21,846 nucleotides of DNA from Stephanodiscus triporus. Taxonomy: Eukaryota; Bacillariophyta; Thalassiosirophyceae; Thalassiosirales; Thalassiosiraceae. The notes beneath the pieces were generated by a model. The model had not been told where the DNA came from, made no database searches, and was given only the letters and a program-made list of their open reading frames with translations. Each line of letters opens with the position of its first letter. Position 1 is the first letter of the stretch. The stretch lies in the NCBI GenBank assembly GCA_036939755.1, contig JALLAZ010000058.1, forward strand, positions 1-21,846, in the 5' to 3' direction. Position numbers and translations under genes: made by a program. Below, in pieces: positions 9,764 through 19,699 of this stretch.

Positions 9764-11038
9764 ATGTACAGGGCTTCAAAATCAAGGGCCGCCGCCACGG
9801 AGGGTACATCTACCGAAAGCGGAGGAACGGAGAGGATCTCGTCAAAGCCCAATATCGTACCGAGCGTGAGCGATCGATCCACCGCAAGAGCGAATACGCC
9901 GCGAAGATTGGCGAGCATCTCCTCGAAGGCCAATAGCCGAGATGTATCGAAGACCCTGGCCACGAGCGAACGATCCGTCGAACTCGCTTGCACGCCACCC
10001 ACGGTCGAATCCGGCCTTAAGGCTTTGGGGCTCCTCCGCCCCATAGATAACAAAACCTACGAATTCGGAGTAGCGAATGGCATACGGCTGCATCTCGTCG
10101 AGAGCGTCAAACTTTGTGGCTTAAAAAAGGTCAGGGAGAAGTCAATCATGGACATGATTTCCACTCTATGTAACCATTTGACGAGTAAGGAGGAAGAAAT
10201 CAGCAGATGGATCGAGTTCGCGGACAGAGTTGCCCTATCCGCGGCCGAAAAATTGGATCAGTCGATGCTGGAGTACCAGGCTGTTTGCAAATCGAGGGAC
10301 GAGGCCCAAAATGACGTTGACAATTGCCAGCGTGCATTGCTGACGATTGATCGGGAATTTCAAACGTTAAAGAAGGACATCCTCATGGCCAGAGATGGGG
10401 TGTCGGAGGTCATGAGTACTTTTCATCCGTTGATTCGGGAGTGCGAAGATCGACTGAGGCATGAGGTACGAAATCGTTACAACAGACTACGACATGACCT
10501 CGAATCTCAGATGAGTGATGTAGTCGAGGAACTGAAAACATCTCACGACGGCGAGAGACAAAGATTATCACAAGTGATTAGCGCCCTCGAAAACTCGAAT
10601 CGCGTGGAAGGAGAAAACGCGAAGTCTCTGCGCATCCAACTGGATTTTGCCGCCACCGCCCTGGAGGAGGAAAAGAGTTTGAGCTTGTCGGTGCAAGACG
10701 AATTGAAGGCCGACGCGGACAAGGCACGTAACGAGCTCCGAGGAGCAATCGACAAGATTGAGTATCTCGGGAGGCAACTTGAAAGCGAGAGGATCCAAAA
10801 GAAAAAGGAGCTCGATGACGTCGAAGAGAAGATGAGGGCAGAACTCGACGCGATCGATCAGAAGGTGAAACTATCATTCAAATGCCTAATCGAGAGCAAA
10901 AATAAGGCGGTCGACGAGGCCTTGGGGAGGGCTCGTGCGGCGGAGGCATCGGCGAACGCGGCCCACAAGCTCCTGTCGGACCTTAGGTCAAGCGTTGTAC
11001 GCAGGGTATCGGCATCCGAAACTACAAGCGAAAGCTGA
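9764..11038 (+). CDS. Long coiled-coil protein, family not recognised
   Basis: This is an uninterrupted frame of 424 residues. Residues 1-80 are Ser/Thr/Arg-rich and probably disordered. A short segment (about 83-135) contains LKALGLLRPIDNKTYEFG and IRLHLVESVKLCG and may fold independently. From about residue 135 to 410 the chain is rich in Glu, Lys, Arg, Leu and Gln, with heptad-like spacing (for example LEEEKSLSLSVQDELKADAD and ERIQKKKELDDVEEKMRAEL), typical of a long coiled coil, and it almost lacks proline and glycine. The tail is basic and Ser-rich (VVRRVSASETTSES). A cytoskeletal, centrosomal or vesicle-tether role is possible but is inference from architecture only. The ATG at 9764 is the first in the frame; other in-frame Met codons lie much further in. 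Confidence 0.75.
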   Translation: MYRASKSRAAATEGTSTESGGTERISSKPNIVPSVSDRSTARANTPRRLASISSKANSRDVSKTLATSERSVELACTPPTVESGLKALGLLRPIDNKTYEFGVANGIRLHLVESVKLCGLKKVREKSIMDMISTLCNHLTSKEEEISRWIEFADRVALSAAEKLDQSMLEYQAVCKSRDEAQNDVDNCQRALLTIDREFQTLKKDILMARDGVSEVMSTFHPLIRECEDRLRHEVRNRYNRLRHDLESQMSDVVEELKTSHDGERQRLSQVISALENSNRVEGENAKSLRIQLDFAATALEEEKSLSLSVQDELKADADKARNELRGAIDKIEYLGRQLESERIQKKKELDDVEEKMRAELDAIDQKVKLSFKCLIESKNKAVDEALGRARAAEASANAAHKLLSDLRSSVVRRVSASETTSES

Positions 11039-11253
11039 AGGATTGGTGATGCCTGAAGAGTACTTATGTTTCTCTCATTTTGGTTAAGATCGCAGATGTA
11101 GTAATTTTGGTAACGACACTACGTAACTCTTGGATTGCTCCAAATACGAGTGTTTTAGTCCCAAGGTAACGCCATCGTCGATCAACATGGGTCACTCCCT
11201 TCGGGCGTGATGAAAAATCGAAGGAAGCAAGTACCCTCGAATGGACCCCCACG

Positions 11254-12282
11254 TCATTGCAATCCCGGAGGATGGTCCATCCAACCCGCCTCGCAGAGCC
11301 CGTCGATGCAATCGTAGCACTTGGAGAGGTCGAAGATATCAACCTCCCTCCTCGTACCGTCGTCGTCCTTTTTCGACACGGTCGTCGTGCGCACCCCGCT
11401 CTCCATGTCGATCCAGAATCGATCCCCCCCCGACGCCGCGCACGCCCGCGATGCGCCCTCGACGGCGGATACCACGTTGGACGGGCATATCCCCCCGGCG
11501 TATCCGACGACATTCCTCACATTCGACGACGCGAATCGCGCATCCGTCGGCCAGACCCCGCCCGGTACAGATTTGCCCGTGCCCTTCGACTCGTCGTGGA
11601 GGAAGACAACGTTATCGTCGTCGGGGGGGGCACTACGTCGTGCGAGGCGCGGGAGTAGGGCGGACCAAAGCGGCTCCGTCTCGTCGTTCCTCTGCACTAT
11701 GAATTCTAGGTCCGGGTGAGCGGACGCCGTTCGAAGGAACGACGTCGCCGCCGCCGCCGCCGTCGTCGTCGTCATCCACCAATCCCCCCCCGACGACGCC
11801 AGCAATCTCTCGGTGTCGACGCCGTTGATCGCCGTGGCGTTCACCTGGACCCTACCGAATCCCCATCCCCTCAACTTGAGCAGGAAGGCGTCGATGCGGG
11901 AGGCGCATTCCGGGTTCGCCGAGGACGAGAGGAGGTCGTTCACGTGAGAGCCGCAGAGGTGGGCGGCGAGTCGAACGCCTCCGGTCCTCCTTCCCGTTCT
12001 CTTCCTCCTCTCTCCCCCCCCTCCCCCCGCATCGCCGTCGTCCTCGTCGTCCTCCTCGTCGTCGTGCAGATTTTGGCTCAGTCGGGACACCCAAGCCTCG
12101 GACGCGTACCGAGGTTGTCCCTCCCTGTCCGGTCGGAAAAGCACGCCCCACTCGACGAGGGGGTAATTCTGACTTATCAGCTTGAGGAGTCGTGGGTTGA
12201 CGCTGTCGTCGGCGCCGCAGAAGCCGACGGCCTCCAACCTTGCCGGGTGAGGGCTGGGCGAGGGAGCAGGAGGGTTCGCCAT
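11254..12282 (-). CDS. TIM-barrel protein resembling phosphoribosylanthranilate isomerase, function unknown
   Basis: This is a single-exon frame of 342 residues. The order of motifs fits a beta/alpha barrel distantly like TrpF: FCGADDSV (21-28, first strand), [16 protein letters not shown] (40-55), [15 protein letters not shown] (104-118), [10 protein letters not shown] (141-150), [15 protein letters not shown] (192-206), [17 protein letters not shown] (224-240), [13 protein letters not shown] (258-270) and [11 protein letters not shown] (289-299) followed by [11 protein letters not shown]. The HDESKGTG and GYAGGI..NV loops resemble the phosphate-binding part of TrpF-like barrels, and [10 protein letters not shown] with a following FDL.K is, from memory, typical of an uncharacterised family also present in bacteria. 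Acidic and Gly/Arg inserts (73-102) and an Ala/Thr run (171-180) are low-complexity additions. The start lies 94 bp from the divergent pseudouridine gene. The substrate is unknown; a tryptophan-pathway role should not be assumed. Confidence 0.8.
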   Translation of the reverse strand: MANPPAPSPSPHPARLEAVGFCGADDSVNPRLLKLISQNYPLVEWGVLFRPDREGQPRYASEAWVSRLSQNLHDDEEDDEDDGDAGGGGGERRKRTGRRTGGVRLAAHLCGSHVNDLLSSSANPECASRIDAFLLKLRGWGFGRVQVNATAINGVDTERLLASSGGDWWMTTTTAAAAATSFLRTASAHPDLEFIVQRNDETEPLWSALLPRLARRSAPPDDDNVVFLHDESKGTGKSVPGGVWPTDARFASSNVRNVVGYAGGICPSNVVSAVEGASRACAASGGDRFWIDMESGVRTTTVSKKDDDGTRREVDIFDLSKCYDCIDGLCEAGWMDHPPGLQ

Positions 12283-12376
12283 TCGACCACTTCTTCTGGG
12301 GAAGCCGCTCCCGACTCTTTATACGAGTTCCCACGCCAAAAACCAAAACCACGGCCAAACCATACACACTCTTACG
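12283..12376. promoter_or_regulatory. 94-bp divergent promoter region
   Basis: This interval separates the start codons of the minus-strand TIM-barrel gene and the plus-strand pseudouridine gene and has to hold both 5' UTRs and core promoters. A TATA-like ctttata lies at about 12317-12323, some 55 bp before the plus-strand ATG, followed by an A/C-rich leader. Confidence 0.6.
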
Positions 12377-14941
12377 ATGGCGACCTTCCAAGCGTTGCGC
12401 AAACCTTTCATCAAGGTCTTGCCGGAAGTTGCCGATGCCCTCTCTTCCGGCCGACCGGTGGTCGCCTTGGAGAGTACCATCGTCGCGCACGGAATGCCAT
12501 ATCCTCAGAACTTGGACCTCGCCAAGGACGTGTCGCGGATATTGCGGGAAAAAGTGAGCGATGAATAATATTTATGTCTCTTTTTTTCTCTTCCCGATCC
12601 TCCGCTTCATCGGGCCAAACTTACTTTAGTTCTTCGTGTATATTTTTTTCATTCATTTCTTCCCAGGGTGTCTTACCAGCAACCATCGCCGTCAAAAATG
12701 GAGTCTTCAGAGTTGGTCTCGAGGCCGACGAAATAGTGAATTTGTCGATGGCGGGGGAAGAGGGGAGGGCGATGAAATGTTCCACGCGCGACTTGCCTCT
12801 CGTGGCCGCCTCCGAACATGGATGTAGCACGGCAGATGAAAAGACTCAATGGGGCGGTATGTTCTTGTGGCGTTTGTATATTTGAAAGAGGGAATTTTAC
12901 TTTCCCTCTTGTGGTTGGATCGAAACGCTGAATCGCATTTCTGCTTCATACCACCTACACTCAACCAGCCACGACAGTCGCAGCAACTATGAGATTAGCA
13001 CACGCAGCAGGAATATCGACTTTTGTCACAGGTAAGCTTTACATGACTTCATATCAAGTGGGAAAGAAATAATATGAAACGATGTGCTCAAAAACAAGCG
13101 CGCTAACCTTTCAAGGCGGGACGGGGGGTGTACATAGAGGAGGCGAGCTGTCCCTCGATATATCCACAGACCTGATCGAGTTATCTCGTACGCCCGTAGT
13201 GGTCATCTCGGCGGGAGTAAAAAGCATCCTTGATGTGAAACGAACATTGGAGGTTCTAGAAACGTTCGGCGTGCCCGTTGGGACGTGGAAAAGTGACGAG
13301 TTCCCTGCGTTCTTCTCGCCGATCAGTGGCGTGAAGTCACCGGCACGCTTCGATAGTGCGAGGGATGTCGCATCCGCTTACTTGGTGGGCAAACATCTCG
13401 GGATGTCGAATGGAATTTTGGTAGTGAGTTAGTTATCAATGCAAATATTGTTCTGCTCGCGGAATTTCGATAGTGCGACGACCTTACTCCTGCCTGCATG
13501 TTTCATGTTGCTAGGCTGTTCCAAACCACGATCCGGCTGGTCAAAATGTCGAGACTGCCATCCAAGAGGCCATCTCAGAGGCTGAAGCTGCTGGAATTCA
13601 AGGTAGAGATATCACACCATTCATCCTGCGTGCAGTCGCCGAAAAGACTGGCGGTGATAGCTTACGGAGGTGTGTGTGTTTTTCTTTCCGGAAGTGATTG
13701 TTAGTGTGTTCGCAGAGCTTGCCACTTGATCTTACTTGTTGTGTTTTGCAGCAACATGTCCCTTGTAAAACGGAATGCAGATGTTGGTGCTGACATCGCG
13801 AACAGTATCGTAGATCTGCTTACGAAGGACACTGCCAAGTCACAGAAGCCTCAAATGTCACAACCTCGATCTCGCGTCGTGTGCGTCGGTGGGTCTGTTA
13901 TTGACACAATCGCGAAATCTAGCCCTTCTTTTATAGCTGGTACATCCAATCCTGGTGTCATTCATCGCTCTGGTAAGTGCTCTCGCATTCAAATATTTGC
14001 ATGCATGAGATGTTGGGTGATCGCATCTCACTTCTTGTGCGATGGTTTGTATCTCGCCAGATGGTGGCGTCGGGCGAAACATTGCAGAGGTTCTCGGGCG
14101 GCTTGGATCGAAGCCTTTTTTCTACACGGCCATAGGAGGCAAAACCGATGGTGGACAAGGGATGATATCGCGTTTGGAAAACGAGTGTGGAGTGATGACA
14201 TCGTCAAGGAGTGTACACGTCGCTACAGATTTGGATACGGCACAGTATCTAGCGCTGTTGGACAATAATAGCGATTTAGTTGGCGGAGTCGCAGACATGG
14301 AAGCTTTATCGAGAATTCCAATCCCTGCCGTGGAAGATCTCTATGGCGTTGAACTTCTAGTGTTAGATTCAAATGCCCCTGTGGGAACATTAACCATGGT
14401 AGCAAAAAATGGCGTCAAGGCGGGATGTCTCGTTTGCTTCGACCCCACGAGCGTGCCCAAAGCACGTCTGGTTTCTAGAAGTAATGACTTTGTTCAGTGT
14501 CTGAACATTGTCTTCCCCAATAAAGATGAGCTGCTGGCCATGGCAGAAGAATTGAACGATGGGTTAGAGTCACAGAGTGAAAGCATACAAACCTCCGACG
14601 AATACAAACCACTTAGAGATGCGGCTTCAATTTTACTGTCGAGAATGAAATCTGACAAGTCTCACATCGTTATCACCCTCGGCAAGTCTGGGGTACTGCT
14701 GGCGTCCAAGACAGATGATGTACCGAAATTTGAGCACTTTCCAGCAGACATTTTCCCCGATATCAGGAGTAGCAATGGAGCCGGGGATACACTATGCGGC
14801 GCTTTCATTCATGCCTTACTGCAAGGCGCCAGTATCGAGGATTCCGTCCACTTCGGAATGAAGGCTTCCTTGCTCAGTTTGGATTGTGCTGAACACGCGA
14901 TTTCTCCGAACTTGTCAACATTGCAATTAAAAATGTCGTAA
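12377..14941 (+). CDS. Bifunctional pseudouridine-5'-phosphate glycosidase / PfkB-type kinase fusion
   Basis: There are seven exons: 12377-12553, 12667-12856, 12969-13031, 13116-13423, 13515-13669, 13752-13972 and 14061-14941. All introns are GT-AG and in phase, giving 664 residues. The N-terminal half is a PsuG glycosidase, which splits pseudouridine 5'-phosphate to uracil and ribose 5-phosphate: [16 protein letters not shown] (about 30-45, with the catalytic-type Glu), [17 protein letters not shown] (K96), EKTQWGGATT-type [31 protein letters not shown] and SDEFPAFFS. The C-terminal half is a PfkB carbohydrate kinase, by analogy the pseudouridine kinase PsuK that makes the PsuG substrate: [35 protein letters not shown] and the catalytic motif NGAGDT (GAGD at 611-614). 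The order PsuG then kinase matches fusions known in other eukaryotes. Both active-site regions look intact. The likely role is salvage of pseudouridine from RNA turnover. Confidence 0.95.
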
Positions 14942-15090
14942 ACAACTAATGTGCTATTTTTCCGGAGGCGATGGCCGCGGAGATGCCATGGACGATTGGA
15001 CCTTCCCATATCAACGCTCGGAATACTAACATTTTGAAAAAAGACGGTACAAATAAAAAGGGAGACTCGTATTGTCGATGTATTATTCCT

Positions 15091-16383
15091 TTACATGTCA
15101 TCAATGTTGAGCTGCACTGCCGCGCCGTCTCCTTTTCCGTAATATTCCTCTCCGAGGACCAAACAGAGGTTGAAGTCCGGCACGAGAGGAGCGATCCCGA
15201 CCGCGACGTGCCCGCATCGAAAGCGCATGAGCACCGGCAACTCCACCGACTCGTCGTAACCCTCGACCGCCTCCCTCAGGTCCTTCGTCGCCGCGGCCAG
15301 CTCGAAGTCGTCCATGCACACCTCCGACACGTACTCCCCCACGGTGAGCCAGTGCAATACCACCGATCGTTGTTTCGAGCATTCCCTCCCGTTGCTCAAT
15401 ATCGGCCCTGGCAACGACATAACGGCGAGCGAGGAGTCGCTCTGCACGAAGAGGAATCCCCGTCCGGCGGTCCTTGACGCGCGCACGGCGTACGGATAGG
15501 CGTAGAATCGTATCCGGGATAGTATGTCCTGTCGTGCGTCGTCCTTGTCGTCGCCGAAAATTATCGTCATGTCATCGCCGACCCGTTTGTATGCTATTCG
15601 ATGTATGATCGTTCGTTCGTTCGTTTTTTTCGCGTTCGTTCGGCGATTCCCCGCGGCAAGTTGTCCCGAGGTAGATAAAATTATTCTGGCTTGAGACGGA
15701 CCCGTGAATCATGCAATATATATATATATATAAAAGAATACGACATGGAAGGGTAGTACACGATTTTTTACCTGCGCAGGAAAATTTGTGCCCGACCCTA
15801 CCATCGCCCCCCTTCCAGTTCGATACCTGGCATTCCCGCGAGCTGATATAATGACGTTTATCGATGCCGAACGCGATGTGAATGCGATAGGTAACCGCTA
15901 TCGAAGGTTAGGGAACGCGGGGGGGAGACCGGAAAAACGCGATTTTTCCTCGTCCCTTCGCTCCCGTGGGGGCGTAGGCCGGCCGGCCAACCCCGGAACG
16001 AAAGAAAAAAGAAAAAAAAACACGAAAAAAGAAGCAAAACAAATGGAGATCGTCGCCCGCTGCGCTCACCAGTACGACGCGACCTGACATCGAGCGCACT
16101 TCGATAGCCTCCCACCGCCGCCTCCTCCTCCTCCTCCCCCTCCTCCTTCCGCCGGCACCCCCCCCTCCTTGCCGCAGTGGAAGCACGACGGCGCGCGCCC
16201 CCCCCCGTCGTTCTCGATGTCGTCCGTCGTCGCGTCGTTCCCGGACTCGTCGTACCCGAGCTCGATGACGCGACTCCATCGATAGGCCGACGACGGCGAT
16301 AGGTAGGAGGAGGCGCGGGCGGCGTCCGAAATCGAGTCGGTGAACCTCGATGGCATCGATCGGTCGGAATGATCGGTCGACAT
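15091..16383 (-). CDS. MYND zinc-finger protein, three exons
   Basis: Exons on the minus strand are 16383-16070, 15842-15772 and 15593-15091. Introns of 227 and 178 bp are GT-AG and in phase, giving 295 residues. The MYND finger, a protein-interaction zinc domain, is split by the first intron: C67 and C70 (CFHCGKEG), C96 and C99 (KCARCQ), C105 and C109 (YCSRECQ), then H123 and C127 (GHKFSC), the full ligand set. A run of 12 glycines (80-91) enlarges the first loop. The C-terminal 165 residues form a conserved-looking domain: YKRVGDDM, RIRFYAYPYAV, GRGFLFVQSDSSLAVMSL, VVLHWLTVGEYVSEVC, ELPVLMRFRCGHVAVGIAPLVPDF, LGEEYY and a final QLNIDDM. From memory, MYND proteins with this tail are common in diatoms, but its function is unknown to me. 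Read without splicing, this gene would be mistaken for two unrelated short frames. Confidence 0.9.
15716..15732. repeat. (AT)n microsatellite in MYND-gene intron 2
   Basis: Seventeen bases of alternating A and T within the second intron (15594-15771) of the MYND gene. Confidence 0.9.
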
Positions 16384-16851
16384 CCGGTGGTCGTATCGTA
16401 AGTATTCGCTGCACTAAAAACTTTCCGCCCTCCCCTCCCTCTCTCTCTTTTTTCTTTTTTGTGTGCTGGGGAGGAGGATGGGCGGGAAAAAAGTAACCAT
16501 GTGTGACGGAAAGACGGAAAAAGTCGCACGTAGGAATCAAGAGCGCGCGCGCAGCTCGAAGAACGAGCAAAAAGAAAAAGGAAAGGAGGCCAGCGAACTC
16601 CAAATCACTTCACCTTCACCGATCGATGAGTCATCATGGTGGGTGTGACGCCAAATAAGGCACGCACAGCCACCAAACTGTGTACCATAGTAGATCTCCC
16701 ACCCTCTCACCCTCTCTAATAGAGAGAATGATCCAAACGAAGCGAATTAGTCTTTCCTTCAACTTTCATTAGCCGCTCGAAAATAGAGCCACTTGTCAAA
16801 TAATATAGATACATACAACACCCCCCATTCGCTGGCCCTCGTACCGGATCC
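16384..16851. promoter_or_regulatory. Shared divergent upstream region, MYND gene / SLC4 transporter
   Basis: This is 468 bp between the two start codons. It contains a polypyrimidine stretch (16425-16460), a purine-rich stretch (16480-16600), an inverted-repeat-like element around 16701-16727 (ccctctcaccctctctaatagagagaat) and an AT-rich part with tataatatagat-like sequence about 16797-16812, some 40-55 bp before the transporter start. No gene is recognisable. Confidence 0.5.
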
Positions 16852-19638
16852 ATGACTTCCCAACGACGCGAAATCGTCGATATGGCAGATCGTCATCGAC
16901 GTCGTCATCGTCGCATCGCGCTGTCGGTCTCGTCCGTCGCGTCGCTGCTGCTGGCGCTGCCGCTGGGCGATCATCGGTCCGCGAGCGCATTCCCCGCCCC
17001 CCCCCCCCCGGCGCACCGTCGTCGTCATCATCATCGTCGTCGTCGATCGTTCTCGGCGAATAACGACGGCGCAACTTATCGCACCGGGAGGTCGATTCGG
17101 GGGTACGGCCTCGTTTTCGACGGAGCCTTTCTCCTCCATCCCGCCAACGGCGTCGTCGTCGACGTCGTCGGCCCGCCGGGCGGATCATCGTCGTCCCGAG
17201 GAGCGGCGGCGCATCGCCTCGCCCCTCCTCCTCGACCGACGACGGGGAGGGGGGCAGGCGCCGGCGCGACGCTCGTCCGGGCTGCCAGCAGGAGGAGCGG
17301 CGCGGGACGGAATGACGACGAACGGGAGGACTTCCAGCGGTCGCTCCTCGAGGCGAGGATCGCGAACGACGTCCGGGGCGCCGTCATGAAGGACGAGAAA
17401 CACCGTAACATGGAGGTGGCGAGGCAGATAGGGCAGGAGAGGGTGGAGCTCAAGGACGCGGTGAAGGAGGTGAAGGAGGCCGCCCAGGGGGTGTCCCAGT
17501 CGGCCAAGAGCCTCGGCGGGGCCGTCATCGACGGCAGCGGCGCCTCGACGACCGTCGAGGCCGCGAGGGAGGTGTCGAAGTCCGCGATGAACTTGGGCGG
17601 GGCGGTGTTCGGCATGTCGCCGAGGATATTCAAGCGATTGGTCACGCTGTGCGCGACGAGCGAGACGAGGTGAGGAGGCGTCGTATCCCCCCCTCACTCA
17701 CCACCACCCTGCCCCGTTGGTATATTTATATGTTTTTCTCTTCTCTCTCGTCTCATTCGTCGGGTTCGTTCGCGACCGTGCCTCGATTTTTTTTTTCCCT
17801 TCTTTTTTTTTTCGTCGACCCTCGCTCCTCCCTGTGTTATCGATTCGATAAATATCTCGCGTTTTTCGCAGGAATGACTTCTTGCGCCGACGCAAATATT
17901 ACATATCCGATTGGACGGACGCATTCGAGAAGAAACGTCTCGTGATTCCCGCTGTCCTCTTTCTCTATTTCGCGTGCCTGGCCCCCGCGGTCTCCTTCGG
18001 AACTATCGCATCCGAGATCACGAACGGGAGCATGGGGGTCGTTGAATTCTTGCTCGGCAGCGGCGTCGCCGGGATGGTGAGTTCGTACCGGACGATATAT
18101 GCCCTTCCTTCGAGTGCGAGCTTCTTCAATTTCTGACCACGCCGCATCGATTGCCTGGGGGGTTATCCGAAAAGATGTATTCGGTCATGTGCGGGCAGCC
18201 GATGGCATTCCTGGCCCCGACGGGGCTCACGCTGGCGTTCATTTCGGGACTGTTTAGATTTTGCACGTTGAGGGCTCTCCCCTTCTTTCCCGTTTACGCA
18301 TGGGTGGGACTGTGGACCAGCGCATTCATGACCTTCCTCGGGCTCGTGGGGTCGAGCAAATTGATCCGTTATTGTACGCGCTTCACAGATGAGGTCTTCA
18401 ACGGGATGCTTAGCGTGAATTTCATTTACGAGGCCTGTTCGTCCCTGAGGAGGAACTTCATTAACGCGGACCCGATGAATCTTACCATGCCGTTCGTGGC
18501 CTTGTCAATGTCTCTTGGGACATATTTCGGCACCCAGGCCGTCGTCAAGTTCGAGGCGTCGAAATTTTTCAACGCAAATATTCGAAAGATCATAAGGAAC
18601 TTTGGACCGGTTTCAATGATAATTATCTTCACCCTATTGAATCTCTTGCCGTGGTTTCAAAAATTCAACGTTCCGACGTTGTCGGTACCAGATACCTTTC
18701 AATTGGCCGGGGGAAGGAGCTTCCTAGTTGGCCTGAAAGAAATCCCTGTCAATATCCGCTTACTATGTGCCCTGCCGGCGTGCCTGCTGACGTGTTTGTT
18801 CTTTATGGATCAAAACATCACAGTTAGATTGGTAAATAGCCCAGAAAACAAACTGAAGAAGGGCTCTGCGTACAACTTGGACATGGTTGCATTGGGGGTA
18901 ATTACTGGAGGTGAGGCAGCTTGATCTGTGCGTTGCTAGTCATATCTATTCTCGTGCTCTCTCACGGCGTGTTCTTGGCTCGTTTGAAGTTCTCTCTGTG
19001 ATTGGGCTTCCTTGGATGTGTGGAGCTACTGTTCAATCAATGAACCACGTCCGCGCCATGGCCGAGACAAAGTTGAACAAGGAGACCAACCGGATGGAAA
19101 TCACAGACGTGACCGAGACGAGACTGACAGGATTCGTCATTCATTCCATGCTAGCTTCGACGATACTGCTTCTGCCTCTGATTAAGAAAATTCCAATCCC
19201 AGTAGTGTCTGGGGTGTTTTTGGTGCGTTTCATTACCTTTGTCCGCCATCATTCAAACTTATCACAACATGCGGAATTCTCAAGTCGCATCGTCACTCTA
19301 ATGTAATGTCTTTCTTGCAGTTTTTGGGCAGGAGGCTCATGACTGGCAATACTTTTTTCAAACGCATCACAGATGGATTGGCGGAGAGCGCGAGACTTCC
19401 GGGCACAAGTCCGATCCATGTACTGGGACGGAAGAAAATGAACATTTATACCACAATTCAAGTATTATGCCTCATCGGATTGTTTGGTTTCAAGCAGTTG
19501 CCTGCAATAACAATTTTTTTCCCAGCGATGATTGGGGTCCTTATGTCCATTCGCGCCTTCGTGCTGCCAAAGTTTTTTAGCGAAGAGGAGTTTGTTGCGT
19601 TGGGAGATCCAACACCACATCGCCGAGCAATAGTCTAG
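16852..19638 (+). CDS. SLC4-family bicarbonate/anion transporter with plastid-type presequence
   Basis: Exons are 16852-17669, 17872-18076, 18175-18910, 18990-19222 and 19321-19638. Introns are GT-AG and in phase, giving 769 residues. Residues from about 273 form the HCO3- transporter domain: NDFLRRRKYYISDW, ITNGSMGVVEFLLGSGVAGM, the QPMAFLAPTGLTLAF segment, GLKEIPVNIRLLCALPACLL, FFMDQNITVRLVNSP..KLKKGSAYNLDM, LPWMCGATVQSMNHVRAM and GVFLFLGRR, with about ten or more hydrophobic membrane spans. The N-terminus has basic residues, a hydrophobic core (RIALSVSSVASLLLALPLG) and then SASAFPAP with Phe at 47, matching the signal-peptide/transit-peptide junction (ASAFAP type) of diatom plastid pre-proteins. 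Residues 155-255 are charged and probably helical, with a repeated EAA..VS.SA..LGGAV motif. Met11 is an alternative start. I infer bicarbonate import at a plastid membrane. The transporter family is certain; the location is predicted only. Confidence 0.93.
16997..17009. repeat. C13 homopolymer just after the ASAF motif
   Basis: Thirteen C encode the prolines of FPAPPPPAH directly after the predicted signal-peptide cleavage site. A length change not divisible by three would separate the targeting signal from the transporter frame. Confidence 0.9.
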
Positions 19639-19699
19639 TTTTTGCTGAAAGGGAAGTCAAAATTAACATTCATTATGTCTTACTGACGATCCAATAACC

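Noticed and set aside
9661..9936. 91-codon frame overlapping the start of the coiled-coil gene
   Set aside because: Different frame from the convincing coiled-coil protein, no donor site found that joins the two, no motif.
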